A stretch of 64,000 bases of DNA, from NCBI GenBank assembly GCA_934546985.1, contig CAKTEE010000002.1:124001-188000 (forward strand), in the 5' to 3' direction. The notes below the pieces were generated by a model. It was given only the letters and a program-made list of their open reading frames with translations. It did not search any database and had not been told where the DNA came from. Every line of letters starts with the position of its first letter. The stretch's first letter is position 1. A program made the position numbers and the translations under genes. The stretch is from an uncultured Eubacteriales bacterium. GTDB lineage: Bacteria; Bacillota; Clostridia; Oscillospirales; Acutalibacteraceae. Positions 1-8,819 of the stretch are shown here, piece after piece.

Positions 1-676
1 TATATCTTCCGCCAAGTTCTTTAAACCGCCGGACAATATCCAGCGTAGGCGATGTCTCTCCAATTTTACCGCGCAGACCTGAAGTATTAATTTCCAAAGC
101 TTTGCCGCTCTGGGCAAGACCTTTCAATATTTTATCTATGATATCTGTAAACTTTGAAAGGTCTACAGATATTTTATACTCTCCGCAAATATAACGTAAA
201 GGATAGGTCAAATGAGCAAGAACGTCAAACCCGCCCCACTGTACCATTTCATAAACTTCTTCAAAATATTGATATAAAAGAGCGTTAATATCACAATGAG
301 TGTAATTTAAAAAATAAAAATCCTTTTTGCCCCTTACATTATGAATCGAACCCAATATCACATCATAATTCATACTTTGGATTATTTTTTCCGAAGTATG
401 CAAATCCTGTATCGGCTGTCCCAATTCAATCCCAATAGAAACAATCAGACTCCCCCGAAAAACCGACCTTGCTTTGCTAGCTTCAAAATAAGCCTGCTGG
501 ATACTGCGGTCATAATGTTCCGTATAAAAACAATCTACCTCGCAATGGTCTGTAAAGGCAATTGCACGCATTCCCTTGCGAAGCGCATATTCACACAAAA
601 GGATTGCCGCATGCTCTCCATCAGGCGAACTATCAGTATGGACATGCATATCCAATAAGTTTTTATATTCCATCAT
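1..676 (-). CDS. PHP-domain phosphoesterase, HisJ-type histidinol-phosphatase (partial)
   Basis: The gene reads leftward and leaves the window, so about 225 N-terminal codons are visible. The N terminus carries the PHP metal motif MHVHTD (His11, His13), then FTDHC (Asp43, His44), GIELG near residue 78 and GSIH near residue 105, all typical of the PHP phosphoesterase superfamily and in particular of HisJ-like histidinol-phosphatases. A Shine-Dalgarno GGAGGT (681-686) sits 4 nt before an ATG at 676 and 7 nt before a second ATG at 673, so either could be the start. HisJ is the likely call by family resemblance. The rest of a his operon is not in view, so another phosphoester substrate is possible. 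It is transcribed divergently from nadE. Confidence 0.8.
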   Translation of the reverse strand, partial: MMEYKNLLDMHVHTDSSPDGEHAAILLCEYALRKGMRAIAFTDHCEVDCFYTEHYDRSIQQAYFEASKARSVFRGSLIVSIGIELGQPIQDLHTSEKIIQSMNYDVILGSIHNVRGKKDFYFLNYTHCDINALLYQYFEEVYEMVQWGGFDVLAHLTYPLRYICGEYKISVDLSKFTDIIDKILKGLAQSGKALEINTSGLRGKIGETSPTLDIVRRFKELGGRY

Positions 677-718
677 GCATACCTCCGGTATTATTGCATG
701 TAAACATCTTATTTGGTA

Positions 719-747
719 ATTATAGCACAATATATTTCGTTCGTCTA
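719..747 (-). promoter_or_regulatory. Sigma-A-type promoter of the PHP gene
   Basis: On the minus strand the -10 is TATAAT (719-724) and the -35 is TAGACG (742-747), with a 17-bp spacer. It lies about 45 bp upstream of the PHP start. The -35 matches TTGACA at four of six positions. Confidence 0.5.
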
Positions 748-933
748 TAACCTTCTATTGACACATTCCGAGGTTATTGCAATAACATTAAATTTAATAT
801 CATATTATTTTACATTTGATAAAACAAACATACAAAATTTTATAGTTATTAAAAAACAACAATTTTGTTCTTTTGGACCAATAATTCAGAAAAGATTCGC
901 TAAAGTTTAAGTATTTTCCGCCTGAATTCTCTG

Positions 934-962
934 TTTAATTTATAACAAGAATATGATAGAAT
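934..962 (+). promoter_or_regulatory. Candidate extended -10 promoter of nadE
   Basis: The -10 TAGAAT (957-962) is preceded by TG at 954-955, giving an extended -10 element. A weak -35, TTTAAT (934-939), is 17 bp upstream. The nadE start is 50 bp downstream. Confidence 0.45.
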
Positions 963-1011
963 AATATGGTATCGTAAAATAGAACCGACTGAAATCGGGA
1001 GGAATACATAC

Positions 1012-2793
1012 ATGGAAAGAACCGTCCGCGTTGTTATGTGTGCTCATCAGGTAAGTTTGGGCAATCCAATCCAAAGTGTTGTCCATGCATTAAATGCCAT
1101 TTATGAGAGCGCCAAAATGAACCCAGATATTATTGTGCTGCCTAAGCTTTCATTAACCGGGGCATCCTGCGGAAAACTTTTAACTACATTTTCTGTAATG
1201 GAAGCCTGCCAAAACCAGATAAAATTAATTGCATCAAAAACTAAGAATATTGCCTCTTACCTTATTATAAGTACCCCTGCTAAAAAGGCAGGCAGGATAT
1301 CCAATTTTTTCACTGTATTGTACCGTGGACAGACCGTCGCAGTTATAGATTCGGAAACTAAAGATTTCGCAGTTTTCAGCTGTTCGGATGTTACATTCGC
1401 CGTCTGCGGCGGCGATCCCCGTTCATTACCTGTTCATGTAGCTGCATGCTTAAATACAGGCGTTGATATTTTAATTAATCCAAGCGCAATCCCAGTTTCT
1501 GCCAGCGCCATAGAAGATTGCCGCAACTCTGCGCTGGAAATATCCCGCACCTACGGCTGCGGCGTTTGTATTTGCAATGGAAACATAGGAGAAAGTTCCG
1601 CTCCATTTTTATATAAAAGCTTTTGCGGAATTTTTGAATGCGGCGAACAGCTTGCATGGCAAATAGAAGAAAACGGTCCCTTTCAGGCAAGTGCGGATTT
1701 GGATGCAGACATCATTTTATCTCAAAAATTACAATTACAAACTCAGCAGGAAACTTTCGGCAAACACACTTTAAATAAAAAAACCGGTTTACTGCGGGAT
1801 GTCAGGCAAAACCCCTATCTTCCCGCCGATTGCAGAAAGCAGATTCCTGTCATTGAAGAATTGTTTGATTTGCAGGTACGGGCGCTGGCAGGCAGACTTC
1901 AAAATACAGGCATTCAAAAAACAGTTATTGGCTGTTCCGGCGGTTTGGATTCTACTCTTGCATTACTGGCGGCCTCTTCCGCTATGCGGCGTTTAAATTT
2001 ACCAAGGGAGAATATAATTGCAATTACAATGCCTGGATTTGGAACCACCGACCGTACTTATCAAAACGCTTTAAAGCTGATTGAGGGTGTTGGTGCGTCT
2101 AAACGTGAAATTTCAATTGCAGACTCCGTTCTCCAGCATTTTAAAGACATCGGTCAGCCTGCTGAACGGCATGATATTACCTATGAAAATGCACAAGCCA
2201 GAGAACGCACACAAATTCTTTTTGATATTGCCAACATGGAAAATGCACTGGTCATCGGTACCGGCGATTTATCGGAAGCCGCTCTCGGCTGGTGTACTTT
2301 CGGCGGCGACCAATTTGCAAACTTTAATGTCAACGCTTGTATCACTAAAACCATGGCACGGCTAATTGTAGAATTCCTGACAGGGAGCGCGCAATTTGTT
2401 GATGTATCAGATATCCTCAAAGATATTCTTCTTACCCCCGTAAGCCCTGAACTCTTACCTGACGATGGAAGCGGTCAGCACACTGAGAAAATTCTCGGCG
2501 ATTATATTCTACATGATTTTTATCTTTACTATTTTACAAAATATGGTATGTCCCCTTCCAAAATATATGAATATGCTTGTCACGCTTTTATTGACCATTA
2601 TACTCCGGCTGAAATTTACCAAACCCTCGCTCTTTTTATCCGGCGTTTTTTTGCCGGACAGTTTAAACGTGCAAGCGCTCCTGAAACATCAGTGATTTCG
2701 TCCATTTGCCTTGCACCGTCCAGTTTTACGTTCCCTTCTGACGCATCTCCGGAATTTTTGCTTCAGGAACTGCGTTCGGCTGTTAATAGATAA
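1012..2793 (+). CDS. nadE: NAD+ synthetase with a degenerate glutamine-amidohydrolase (nitrilase) domain
   Basis: NadE makes NAD+ from nicotinic acid adenine dinucleotide, ATP and an amide nitrogen in the cytosol. The 593-residue protein has an N-terminal nitrilase-fold region (about 1-250) and a C-terminal ammonia-dependent synthetase (about 280-560) with the pyrophosphatase P-loop SGGLDS. Glutamine-dependent NadE normally uses a Glu-Lys-Cys triad. Here the FPEL motif reads LPKL (Lys in place of Glu) and the loop that should carry the catalytic Lys is missing, although a Cys survives in AVCGGD. Glutaminase activity is therefore doubtful, and free ammonia may be the nitrogen source. The start ATG follows GGGAGG. 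The ACT gene follows after 19 bp. Confidence 0.9.
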   Translation: MERTVRVVMCAHQVSLGNPIQSVVHALNAIYESAKMNPDIIVLPKLSLTGASCGKLLTTFSVMEACQNQIKLIASKTKNIASYLIISTPAKKAGRISNFFTVLYRGQTVAVIDSETKDFAVFSCSDVTFAVCGGDPRSLPVHVAACLNTGVDILINPSAIPVSASAIEDCRNSALEISRTYGCGVCICNGNIGESSAPFLYKSFCGIFECGEQLAWQIEENGPFQASADLDADIILSQKLQLQTQQETFGKHTLNKKTGLLRDVRQNPYLPADCRKQIPVIEELFDLQVRALAGRLQNTGIQKTVIGCSGGLDSTLALLAASSAMRRLNLPRENIIAITMPGFGTTDRTYQNALKLIEGVGASKREISIADSVLQHFKDIGQPAERHDITYENAQARERTQILFDIANMENALVIGTGDLSEAALGWCTFGGDQFANFNVNACITKTMARLIVEFLTGSAQFVDVSDILKDILLTPVSPELLPDDGSGQHTEKILGDYILHDFYLYYFTKYGMSPSKIYEYACHAFIDHYTPAEIYQTLALFIRRFFAGQFKRASAPETSVISSICLAPSSFTFPSDASPEFLLQELRSAVNR

Positions 2794-2812
2794 CTTATTT
2801 AGGAGGATTTTT

Positions 2813-3082
2813 ATGAGAGCTGTTATTACTGTTGTAGGAAAGGATGCTGTAGGTATCCTTTCAAAAGTATCTGCAGTCTGCGCCGAAAACAATGTAAATA
2901 TTATCGAGGTCTCCCAGTCTATTTTGCAGGATATGTTTTGTATGATTATGATGACTGACGTTACTCAAAGCAAAGTCCCCTTTGACCAGCTGGCAAAACA
3001 GATGAACCGTATCGGCGAGGACGCAGGGCTGGCTATTCATGTTATGCATGAGGATATTTTTAACTCCATGCACCGCATATAA
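2813..3082 (+). CDS. ACT domain-containing protein (UPF0237 family)
   Basis: This is an 89-residue single ACT domain protein that begins MRAVITVVGKDAVGIL, the characteristic N terminus of the UPF0237 family of free-standing ACT proteins. ACT domains usually bind small ligands such as amino acids, but the ligand for this family is not established. An AGGAGG site (2801-2806) sets the start at the ATG at 2813, so the longer upstream reading frame overlapping nadE is not used. It lies between nadE and the DUF711 gene. The ACT/DUF711 pair is a recurrent arrangement in Firmicutes and probably forms one transcript with nadE. Confidence 0.9.
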   Translation: MRAVITVVGKDAVGILSKVSAVCAENNVNIIEVSQSILQDMFCMIMMTDVTQSKVPFDQLAKQMNRIGEDAGLAIHVMHEDIFNSMHRI

Positions 3083-3121
3083 TAAACACGCTATGCTGAT
3101 AGCTGATAATGGAGGCGCACT

Positions 3122-4477
3122 ATGATTAACACTCAGGATATATTAGAAACCATTACCATGATACAGGAAGAAGATCTGGATATCCGTACCATTACTATGG
3201 GCATTTCACTGCTTGACTGCTGTGATCCGGATACCGATATTGCCTGTGCAAAAATATATGAAAAAATAGTCCGGCATGCTGAGAACCTTGTCCGTGTCGG
3301 GGACCAGATAGAAACAGAATACGGTATTCCTATTATTAATAAAAGGGTTTCTGTTACACCCATTGCCATGATTTCTGCTGCAAGCGGTGGCGACCCTGTA
3401 AAATACGCTCTGGCTCTTGAAAAAGCATCCCGTACAATTGGCGTCAATTTTATCGGCGGATATTCCGCACTGGTACAGAAAGGTTTTGCCGCCGGTGATG
3501 AACGTTTAATTAACAGCATACCGGAGGCTTTGAGCGTAACAGAACACGTTTGTTCCTCGGTTAATATTGGTTCCACCAAAGCCGGCATTAATATGGATGC
3601 AGTTGCCCTTATGGGAAAAATTGTACGCCAGACTGCGGAAATTACCGCAAACCGGAATTGTATCGGCTGTGCCAAGTTAGTCGTATTCTGCAATGCACCG
3701 GATGACAATCCATTTATGGCCGGTGCATTTCATGGTCCCGGAGAACCGGACACTGTGATTAACGTTGGGGTTTCCGGTCCCGGTGTTGTCCGCGCTGCAC
3801 TGAAAAAAGCCGGTAACTGCGATATTACTGCGGTTGCAGATATTGTAAAAAAGACTGCATTTAAAATCACCCGTGTTGGCCAGCTTGTTGCGCGAGAGGC
3901 TTCAAAACGACTCAATGTCCCATTCGGTATTGTTGACCTTTCTCTGGCACCTACTCCTGCTGTCGGCGATTCCGTTGCTTATATTCTCGAAGAAATGGGA
4001 CTGGAAAAATGCGGTTCGCACGGTACTACCGCCGCTCTTGCATTATTAAACGATGCGGTGAAAAAAGGCGGCACTATGGCTTCTTCCCATGTAGGCGGGC
4101 TTTCCGGCGCCTTTATCCCTGTAACAGAAGACGCAGGAATGATTGAAGCTGCACGCTGCGGTTCCCTTTCTCTGGAAAAATTGGAAGCTATGACTGCCGT
4201 ATGTTCCGTCGGGCTGGACATGATTAATATTCCCGGCGATACGTCAGCAGATATTATCTCGGCAATTATCGCAGATGAAGCGGCAATTGGCATGGTAAAT
4301 TCCAAAACTACCGCAGTACGCGTAATTCCAGCAATCGGCAAAAATGTGGGCGAAGAGCTTGACTTTGGCGGACTGCTCGGCGGTGGTCCTGTTATGAGTG
4401 TTAACCCATACTCCCCTGCACGTTTTATCGCCCGCGGCGGAAGAATTCCTGCACCACTGCAAAGCTTGAAAAATTGA
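3122..4477 (+). CDS. DUF711 / UPF0210 (PFL-like) family protein
   Basis: This 451-residue soluble protein has the glycine-rich signatures of the DUF711/UPF0210 family, for example SVNIGST, GAFHGPGEPD, GVSGPGVV and FGGLLGGGPVM. The length is normal for the family, whose biochemical function is unknown to me, although structures of relatives have been linked to the PFL/RNR-like fold. The start follows GGAGG with good spacing. It lies 39 bp behind the UPF0237 ACT gene, its usual partner, which suggests the ACT protein senses a ligand relevant to this protein. No T-rich terminator is obvious in the 180 bp before the V-ATPase promoter. Confidence 0.9.
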   Translation: MINTQDILETITMIQEEDLDIRTITMGISLLDCCDPDTDIACAKIYEKIVRHAENLVRVGDQIETEYGIPIINKRVSVTPIAMISAASGGDPVKYALALEKASRTIGVNFIGGYSALVQKGFAAGDERLINSIPEALSVTEHVCSSVNIGSTKAGINMDAVALMGKIVRQTAEITANRNCIGCAKLVVFCNAPDDNPFMAGAFHGPGEPDTVINVGVSGPGVVRAALKKAGNCDITAVADIVKKTAFKITRVGQLVAREASKRLNVPFGIVDLSLAPTPAVGDSVAYILEEMGLEKCGSHGTTAALALLNDAVKKGGTMASSHVGGLSGAFIPVTEDAGMIEAARCGSLSLEKLEAMTAVCSVGLDMINIPGDTSADIISAIIADEAAIGMVNSKTTAVRVIPAIGKNVGEELDFGGLLGGGPVMSVNPYSPARFIARGGRIPAPLQSLKN

Positions 4478-4557
4478 TTCGTCATTTTGATTGCGAAAGC
4501 CCTATTTTTCCACCAGATAATTCGTTCAATTTTGAATTTTTTATGTGAGTTAAAGTA

Positions 4558-4585
4558 TTGAATTAAAAATTAATAGTGCTATAAT
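4558..4585 (+). promoter_or_regulatory. Sigma-A promoter of the V-ATPase operon
   Basis: The -35 is TTGAAT (4558-4563), the spacer is 16 bp and the -10 is a perfect TATAAT (4580-4585). It is the best promoter match in the 183-bp gap upstream of the first V-ATPase gene. Confidence 0.7.
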
Positions 4586-4603
4586 ATAGAGAACATAATA
4601 TGA

Positions 4604-4626
4604 GGGAAGGTGCACAACACCTTCCC
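4604..4626 (+). promoter_or_regulatory. GC-rich hairpin in the V-ATPase leader
   Basis: GGGAAGGTG (4604-4612) pairs perfectly with CACCTTCCC (4618-4626) across a 5-nt loop. It begins about 12 nt after the expected transcription start. The sequence after it (CATATTTTCAG) has only a short T stretch, so it may stabilise the 5' end of the mRNA or act as a weak attenuator rather than a full terminator. Confidence 0.5.
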
Positions 4627-4660
4627 CATATTTTCAGCTTTAAATTAAGGGGGCGTTTTT

Positions 4661-4972
4661 TTGGACGATATGATTAAGCTGATTCTGGATATGGACAGCA
4701 AAGCCAGAAAAATAACAGAGGACGCCGAAAGAACTAAAATCGCTACTGCACAAAACCTGAATCTGAGAAAAGAAGAATTGAAAAAACATTATCTGGAGCA
4801 AGCTCGACAGCGTGTGGAAAAAAACGCAGAAACTGAACGTGAATCAATGCAGGATAACTGGAAAAAAACACAAAGCAATTACGCTGCTCAATTAGAAGAA
4901 CTAGATAAAATATATAAAGAAAACGGTGACCAATGGGTCAAAGAAATTGTCCGGCGGGTAATAAGTAGGTGA
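4661..4972 (+). CDS. V-type ATPase peripheral-stalk subunit (G/H-like)
   Basis: This 103-residue, highly charged protein is almost wholly helical and predicted coiled coil, rich in Lys, Glu and Gln. It matches the small stalk subunit called G/H (AhaH, or NtpF in Enterococcus) by size, composition and place as first gene of the operon. It would pair with subunit E to form the peripheral stalk that holds A3B3 to subunit I. The start is a TTG at 4661, placed by AAGGGGG at 4648-4653. Sequence identity within this subunit class is always low, so the call leans on context. The next gene follows after 5 bp. Confidence 0.75.
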   Translation: MDDMIKLILDMDSKARKITEDAERTKIATAQNLNLRKEELKKHYLEQARQRVEKNAETERESMQDNWKKTQSNYAAQLEELDKIYKENGDQWVKEIVRRVISR

Positions 4973-4977
4973 TTTGA

Positions 4978-6033
4978 ATGTTGAATTCCAACGCATCTAA
5001 CGCAATTGTTGCTAAAGTTCGCGCCAAATTCAGCAAGCATTTAACTGCTAAAAATTATCAGGATCTGCTTGCCTGCAATACTGTAAATGATGTTGCTGTT
5101 TACCTGAAAAATCATGAAGGATATCAACGGGCACTCCGCGACATGAAGGAAGGAATTATTCATCGCGGACGCTTGGAATCTCTTTTAGAACGCGACTTGA
5201 TGGAAGATTTTTCAATACTTTCGCAGTTTGGACTATCCGTCGGCGCCCATCTCGGAGATTATATGAGAACCCGTGGTGAAATCCAGCAGCTTCTCAGTTT
5301 TCTACGCTACCTAATTGCGGAACATCCAGAAGAATATATTTTCGCTATGTCAGATTTTTTCCGAAAGCATACGCCAATTGATTTGGTACAACTCTCAAAA
5401 GTCCGCAGTTATAATGAATTACTCGTATTCCTTAATGATACCGAATATTATGGTATATTTGAAAAATTTTCGTTTGACAGCAATATAAAAGACTTGGATT
5501 TCGCGGGTTTGGAAAGCGCACTGTATGCTCATCTATATAAAAAATTGTTTGATTCTATTAATAAAGAACTTCATGGTACAGAAAAAAAAGAAATGTCCAA
5601 TATTTTTAAGATGAAAATTGAACTGGAAAATATTAAAAAAATATACCGTATGAAAAAATACTATCATATGAACAGTGACCGCATCCGTTCCATGCTCCTT
5701 CCCTATTATTTATATTTGACGCCTGCAAAACTAAACGATTTGCTGGAAATAGAAGACTATGAAAAAATTCATCCGCTGTTAAAAGAAACCAGGTACAAAT
5801 ATTATCTGGGAAAAATTTGCCCATATCAAACGATTGATGAAATGAACAAGCGGGTTTCATACCTTTTTGCTAAAAAGAATATGCGCTTTTCCACACATGC
5901 ATCTGTGGTATTAACATGTTATATCACACTAAAAGAAGTGGAACTGCAAAATATTATTATCATTATTGAAGGAAAAAGATACGGTCTGCCCACACCGGAA
6001 ATCAGTAAAATGTTGATTGGAGCAGACATTTAA
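4978..6033 (+). CDS. ntpC: V-type ATP synthase subunit C
   Basis: This 351-residue soluble helical protein is typical of the V-type subunit C (subunit d of eukaryotes). It joins the central stalk (D and F) to the membrane c-ring. Its size fits the family, and the protein contains the repeated helix-turn pattern with many Tyr, Leu and Lys residues (for example KMKIELENIKKIYRMK) seen in NtpC. It lies between the G/H-like gene (5 bp upstream) and subunit I (21 bp downstream). In Enterococcus the C gene lies later in the operon, so the order here differs. Confidence 0.9.
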   Translation: MLNSNASNAIVAKVRAKFSKHLTAKNYQDLLACNTVNDVAVYLKNHEGYQRALRDMKEGIIHRGRLESLLERDLMEDFSILSQFGLSVGAHLGDYMRTRGEIQQLLSFLRYLIAEHPEEYIFAMSDFFRKHTPIDLVQLSKVRSYNELLVFLNDTEYYGIFEKFSFDSNIKDLDFAGLESALYAHLYKKLFDSINKELHGTEKKEMSNIFKMKIELENIKKIYRMKKYYHMNSDRIRSMLLPYYLYLTPAKLNDLLEIEDYEKIHPLLKETRYKYYLGKICPYQTIDEMNKRVSYLFAKKNMRFSTHASVVLTCYITLKEVELQNIIIIIEGKRYGLPTPEISKMLIGADI

Positions 6034-6054
6034 TTTAGAGGCGGTGAGAAAAAT

Positions 6055-7989
6055 TTGGCTGTTGCTAAAATGAAGCTGGTTGAAATTGTCGGAAAACTGG
6101 ACGATTTGGATAATGTAATCGAAATTTGCGGCGAAACCGGTGATTTTCAACCTGAATCTGCAATGTCACATGTTGCAAATGTAAAGGGGTTTGTTCCATT
6201 AACGGAAGAAAATCCATACAGCACCGACCTGCAAAAACTCAACGATATTGCAGGCCCCTCGCACAAAACATTCCAGTTTACGGATTATTCCGATTTAAAC
6301 ATGAAAACCAGTGATATAACTGTATATGTTGACACGCTTGGAGCACAAATTCGTTCTTTACAGGAACGCGAGCAAACGCTGCAGCAAGCGGCTGCACAAA
6401 ACCAGCAGGCAATCGCACAGTTAGAACATTTTATGAGCCTTGACGTTGCTCTAAACTCTGTTTTTGAATGTAATTTTATTAAGGTACGTTTTGGACGAAT
6501 TCCCCGCGAGAGTTATGAAAAGCTCGCAGATTATAACGATAACCCCTACGTTTTTTTCCTGCCGTGTTCGCACGATACCGCACATTACTGGGGAATTTAT
6601 GTTGCCCCTGTTGAACAAATACGTGAAGTTGACCGCATTTTTTCAACTTTATATTTTGAACGGCTTCGGGTTCCGAATTCCAGCGGTACCCCAAGAGAAA
6701 CAGCGGAAAAAATGAGTGCGGAGTTAAAACAAACCAGCGAAAAACTGACACAGGTGAAAACGGAATTGGATGCCATATGGGAAAAAGAATTTTCAACATG
6801 TGAAAAAATTTATTCCCTACTGACAGACAAACAAATCCTTTTTTCCGCGCGAAAATACGGCGTGCGCTACAGCGATAAATTTTATTATCTCGGCTGGATA
6901 CCTAAAACACAGGCGAAAGATTTTTCCCATAAATTTGACGATTTAGATGTTGACATTAAAATCGTTAATCCGGATGTTAAATTGTCTGCCCCACCTACAA
7001 AACTGAACAACTGGCGTTTCTTTAAACCGTTTGAATTTTTTATTGATATGTACGGATTACCTTCTTACGATGAATTTGACCCAACCCCATTTGTTGCTGT
7101 AACATATATTCTTTTATTCGGTTTAATGTTTGCCGATTTTGGGCAAGGCCTTTGCATTACACTGGCAGGATGGTTTATGTACCGCTTTAAGGATATGAAA
7201 TTAGGCAAAGCTTTAATTCCATGCGGCATTTGTTCTTCTATTATGGGCTTTTTGTTCGGCTCTGTTTTCGGTTATGAACATGCGCTTGACTGGTTTTATT
7301 GTGGCATTTTGGGCATGGCAGGCAAACCCATTGACGTCATGGAAGGTAATACCACCATTACCATTATTGTTGCTGCCATCGGTTTGGGCGTTGTACTTGT
7401 ACTATGCGCAATGGGATTGAATATCTATTCCTGTTTTAAACGAAAGCGATACGGTGAGGCTTTATTCAGCTGTAATGGCATTTCCGGTATGGTGTTTTAT
7501 GCCTCTTTAATCGGTTTGGCTGTTTGCCAGCTTGCGCTTGGACTTCCGGTTTTTAACTGGGCTACCATTTCTTTCCTGCTGGTACTCCCCTTACTGCTGA
7601 TGTTTTTCAGGGAACCACTGAGTGCAGTTACAGAACATGAAAAATGGAAACCTGAAGGCTGGGGAGACTTCTTTATTCAAAACTTCTTTGAAGTGTTTGA
7701 ATTTCTGTTAAGCTATCTTTCCAATACAGTATCTTTTTTACGAGTCAGTGCATTTATTCTGGTCCATGCAGGCATGATGATGGCGATTCTTGCCCTTGCT
7801 GAAATGGCCGGTACACTTGGTTTCCTCGTTATCATTATCGGTAACATTTTTGTTATTGCACTGGAGGGGCTGTTGGCTGGTATTCAAGCCCTGCGCCTTG
7901 AATATTATGAAATGTTCAGCCGTTTCTTTGAAGGAGGCGGAAGATCCTTTGAACCTATCCAGTTGAAAAATAAAAAAACTACGAAATAA
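6055..7989 (+). CDS. ntpI: V-type ATP synthase subunit I
   Basis: This 644-residue membrane stator subunit is equivalent to eukaryotic subunit a. Residues 1 to about 340 form the soluble domain, with a coiled coil around 95-135 and 220-245 that binds the E/G stalks. The rest has about seven or eight membrane segments. The essential Arg of the ion channel lies in NTVSFLRVSAF near residue 563. The start is a TTG at 6055, positioned by GGCGGTGAG just upstream. The operon continues with the c-ring subunit 18 bp after the stop. Confidence 0.95.
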   Translation: MAVAKMKLVEIVGKLDDLDNVIEICGETGDFQPESAMSHVANVKGFVPLTEENPYSTDLQKLNDIAGPSHKTFQFTDYSDLNMKTSDITVYVDTLGAQIRSLQEREQTLQQAAAQNQQAIAQLEHFMSLDVALNSVFECNFIKVRFGRIPRESYEKLADYNDNPYVFFLPCSHDTAHYWGIYVAPVEQIREVDRIFSTLYFERLRVPNSSGTPRETAEKMSAELKQTSEKLTQVKTELDAIWEKEFSTCEKIYSLLTDKQILFSARKYGVRYSDKFYYLGWIPKTQAKDFSHKFDDLDVDIKIVNPDVKLSAPPTKLNNWRFFKPFEFFIDMYGLPSYDEFDPTPFVAVTYILLFGLMFADFGQGLCITLAGWFMYRFKDMKLGKALIPCGICSSIMGFLFGSVFGYEHALDWFYCGILGMAGKPIDVMEGNTTITIIVAAIGLGVVLVLCAMGLNIYSCFKRKRYGEALFSCNGISGMVFYASLIGLAVCQLALGLPVFNWATISFLLVLPLLLMFFREPLSAVTEHEKWKPEGWGDFFIQNFFEVFEFLLSYLSNTVSFLRVSAFILVHAGMMMAILALAEMAGTLGFLVIIIGNIFVIALEGLLAGIQALRLEYYEMFSRFFEGGGRSFEPIQLKNKKTTK

Positions 7990-8007
7990 TTTTGGGAGGT
8001 CTTTCTC

Positions 8008-8484
8008 ATGAAAATCTTATTGATTGTTCTTCCTGTATTGGCAATCTTCTTTGCAGCTTTTCTTTCTTTCCGTCAGTTTTCCAAAGGTGCCGGCGCAAAA
8101 AAAGCAGTACGGGTAAATCTTATTACATTTGCACTGACGGCACTGCTTGTGGCCTGCATGTCTTTTTCTGCATTTGCCGCACCTAATAATGAACAGCAAT
8201 CCGCACCATCTCCTGCAAGTGCAGTTCAAACCGATGTAACCGGAGACGCGGCAAATTCTGCTGCTGATAGCAGCAAAGCAATGGGTTACCTTGCTGCCGC
8301 GCTTGCCGTCGGCCTTGCAGGTATCGGCGGCGGTATTGCTGTTGGTTCCGCAGCACCTGCGGCTATCGGAGCAACAAGCGAAGACCCGAAGGCATTCGGT
8401 AAATCCATTATTTTCGTAGCTTTGGGCGAAGGCATTGCAATTTACGGTTTGATTGTTTCTATTCTGATTTATCTAAAACTGTAA
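8008..8484 (+). CDS. ntpK: V-type ATP synthase subunit K (c-ring proteolipid) with N-terminal extension
   Basis: The C-terminal half (about residues 90-158) is the proteolipid hairpin: a glycine-rich helix (GLAGIGGGIAVG), the polar loop GATSEDPKAFGKS and a second helix with the ion-binding Glu in VALGEGIAIYGL. Before it lie two further hydrophobic segments (about 2-18 and 36-55) and a small linker ending in an Ala-rich, signal-like AFA site. This two-part layout occurs in other clostridial K subunits. The sequence alone does not settle whether the ring carries Na+ or H+; I see no obvious Gln partner of the kind used by the Enterococcus Na+ ring. The start follows GGGAGG. Confidence 0.93.
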   Translation: MKILLIVLPVLAIFFAAFLSFRQFSKGAGAKKAVRVNLITFALTALLVACMSFSAFAAPNNEQQSAPSPASAVQTDVTGDAANSAADSSKAMGYLAAALAVGLAGIGGGIAVGSAAPAAIGATSEDPKAFGKSIIFVALGEGIAIYGLIVSILIYLKL

Positions 8485-8500
8485 AGGGCCTGGTGATTTT

Positions 8501-8809
8501 ATGCGTTTTTACTTAATCAGCGACAATGTAGATACTCTCGTAGGTATGCGTTTAGCCGGAATTGAAGGCGATGTTGTCCATGAAGAGGACGAGGTAAAAG
8601 AGGCCTTGACCCGTGCCGTTAATACCGCAGATATTGGCGTTATTTTAATTACAGAACGTCTGGTATCACTTTGCACTGATATGATTGATGATTTAAAGCT
8701 GAATCAAAAACAGCCGCTAATTGTTGAAATTCCCGACCGTCATGGCGGTGGACGTACAAAAGACTCTATTACACGGTATGTACGTGAAGCAATCGGCATC
8801 AAGATTTGA
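8501..8809 (+). CDS. ntpG: V-type ATP synthase subunit F
   Basis: This 102-residue protein begins MRFYLISDNVDTLVGMRLAG, the Rossmann-like N terminus of subunit F (NtpG in Enterococcus). It ends with a short helix (SITRYVREAIGIKI). Subunit F binds subunit D in the central rotor shaft. Its length is normal and it contains the typical ILITERL strand. The RBS is weak (CTGGTGA). The subunit E start codon lies 10 bp after its stop. Confidence 0.93.
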   Translation: MRFYLISDNVDTLVGMRLAGIEGDVVHEEDEVKEALTRAVNTADIGVILITERLVSLCTDMIDDLKLNQKQPLIVEIPDRHGGGRTKDSITRYVREAIGIKI

Positions 8810-8819
8810 GGTGTTGCAT

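Larger units (their letters stand above)
677..1011. other. Divergent intergenic region (335 bp)
   Basis: This AT-rich region lies between the divergent PHP and nadE genes. It holds a plausible promoter for each and no convincing small gene. Just before nadE, the sequence around 984-997 can form a small hairpin (CCGA/TCGG) that touches the GGGAGG ribosome binding site at 995-1000. Confidence 0.5.

Noticed and set aside
3133..3708. A 191-codon open frame on the minus strand within the DUF711 gene
   Set aside because: It mirrors the codon pattern of the real gene on the other strand and lacks a start signal.
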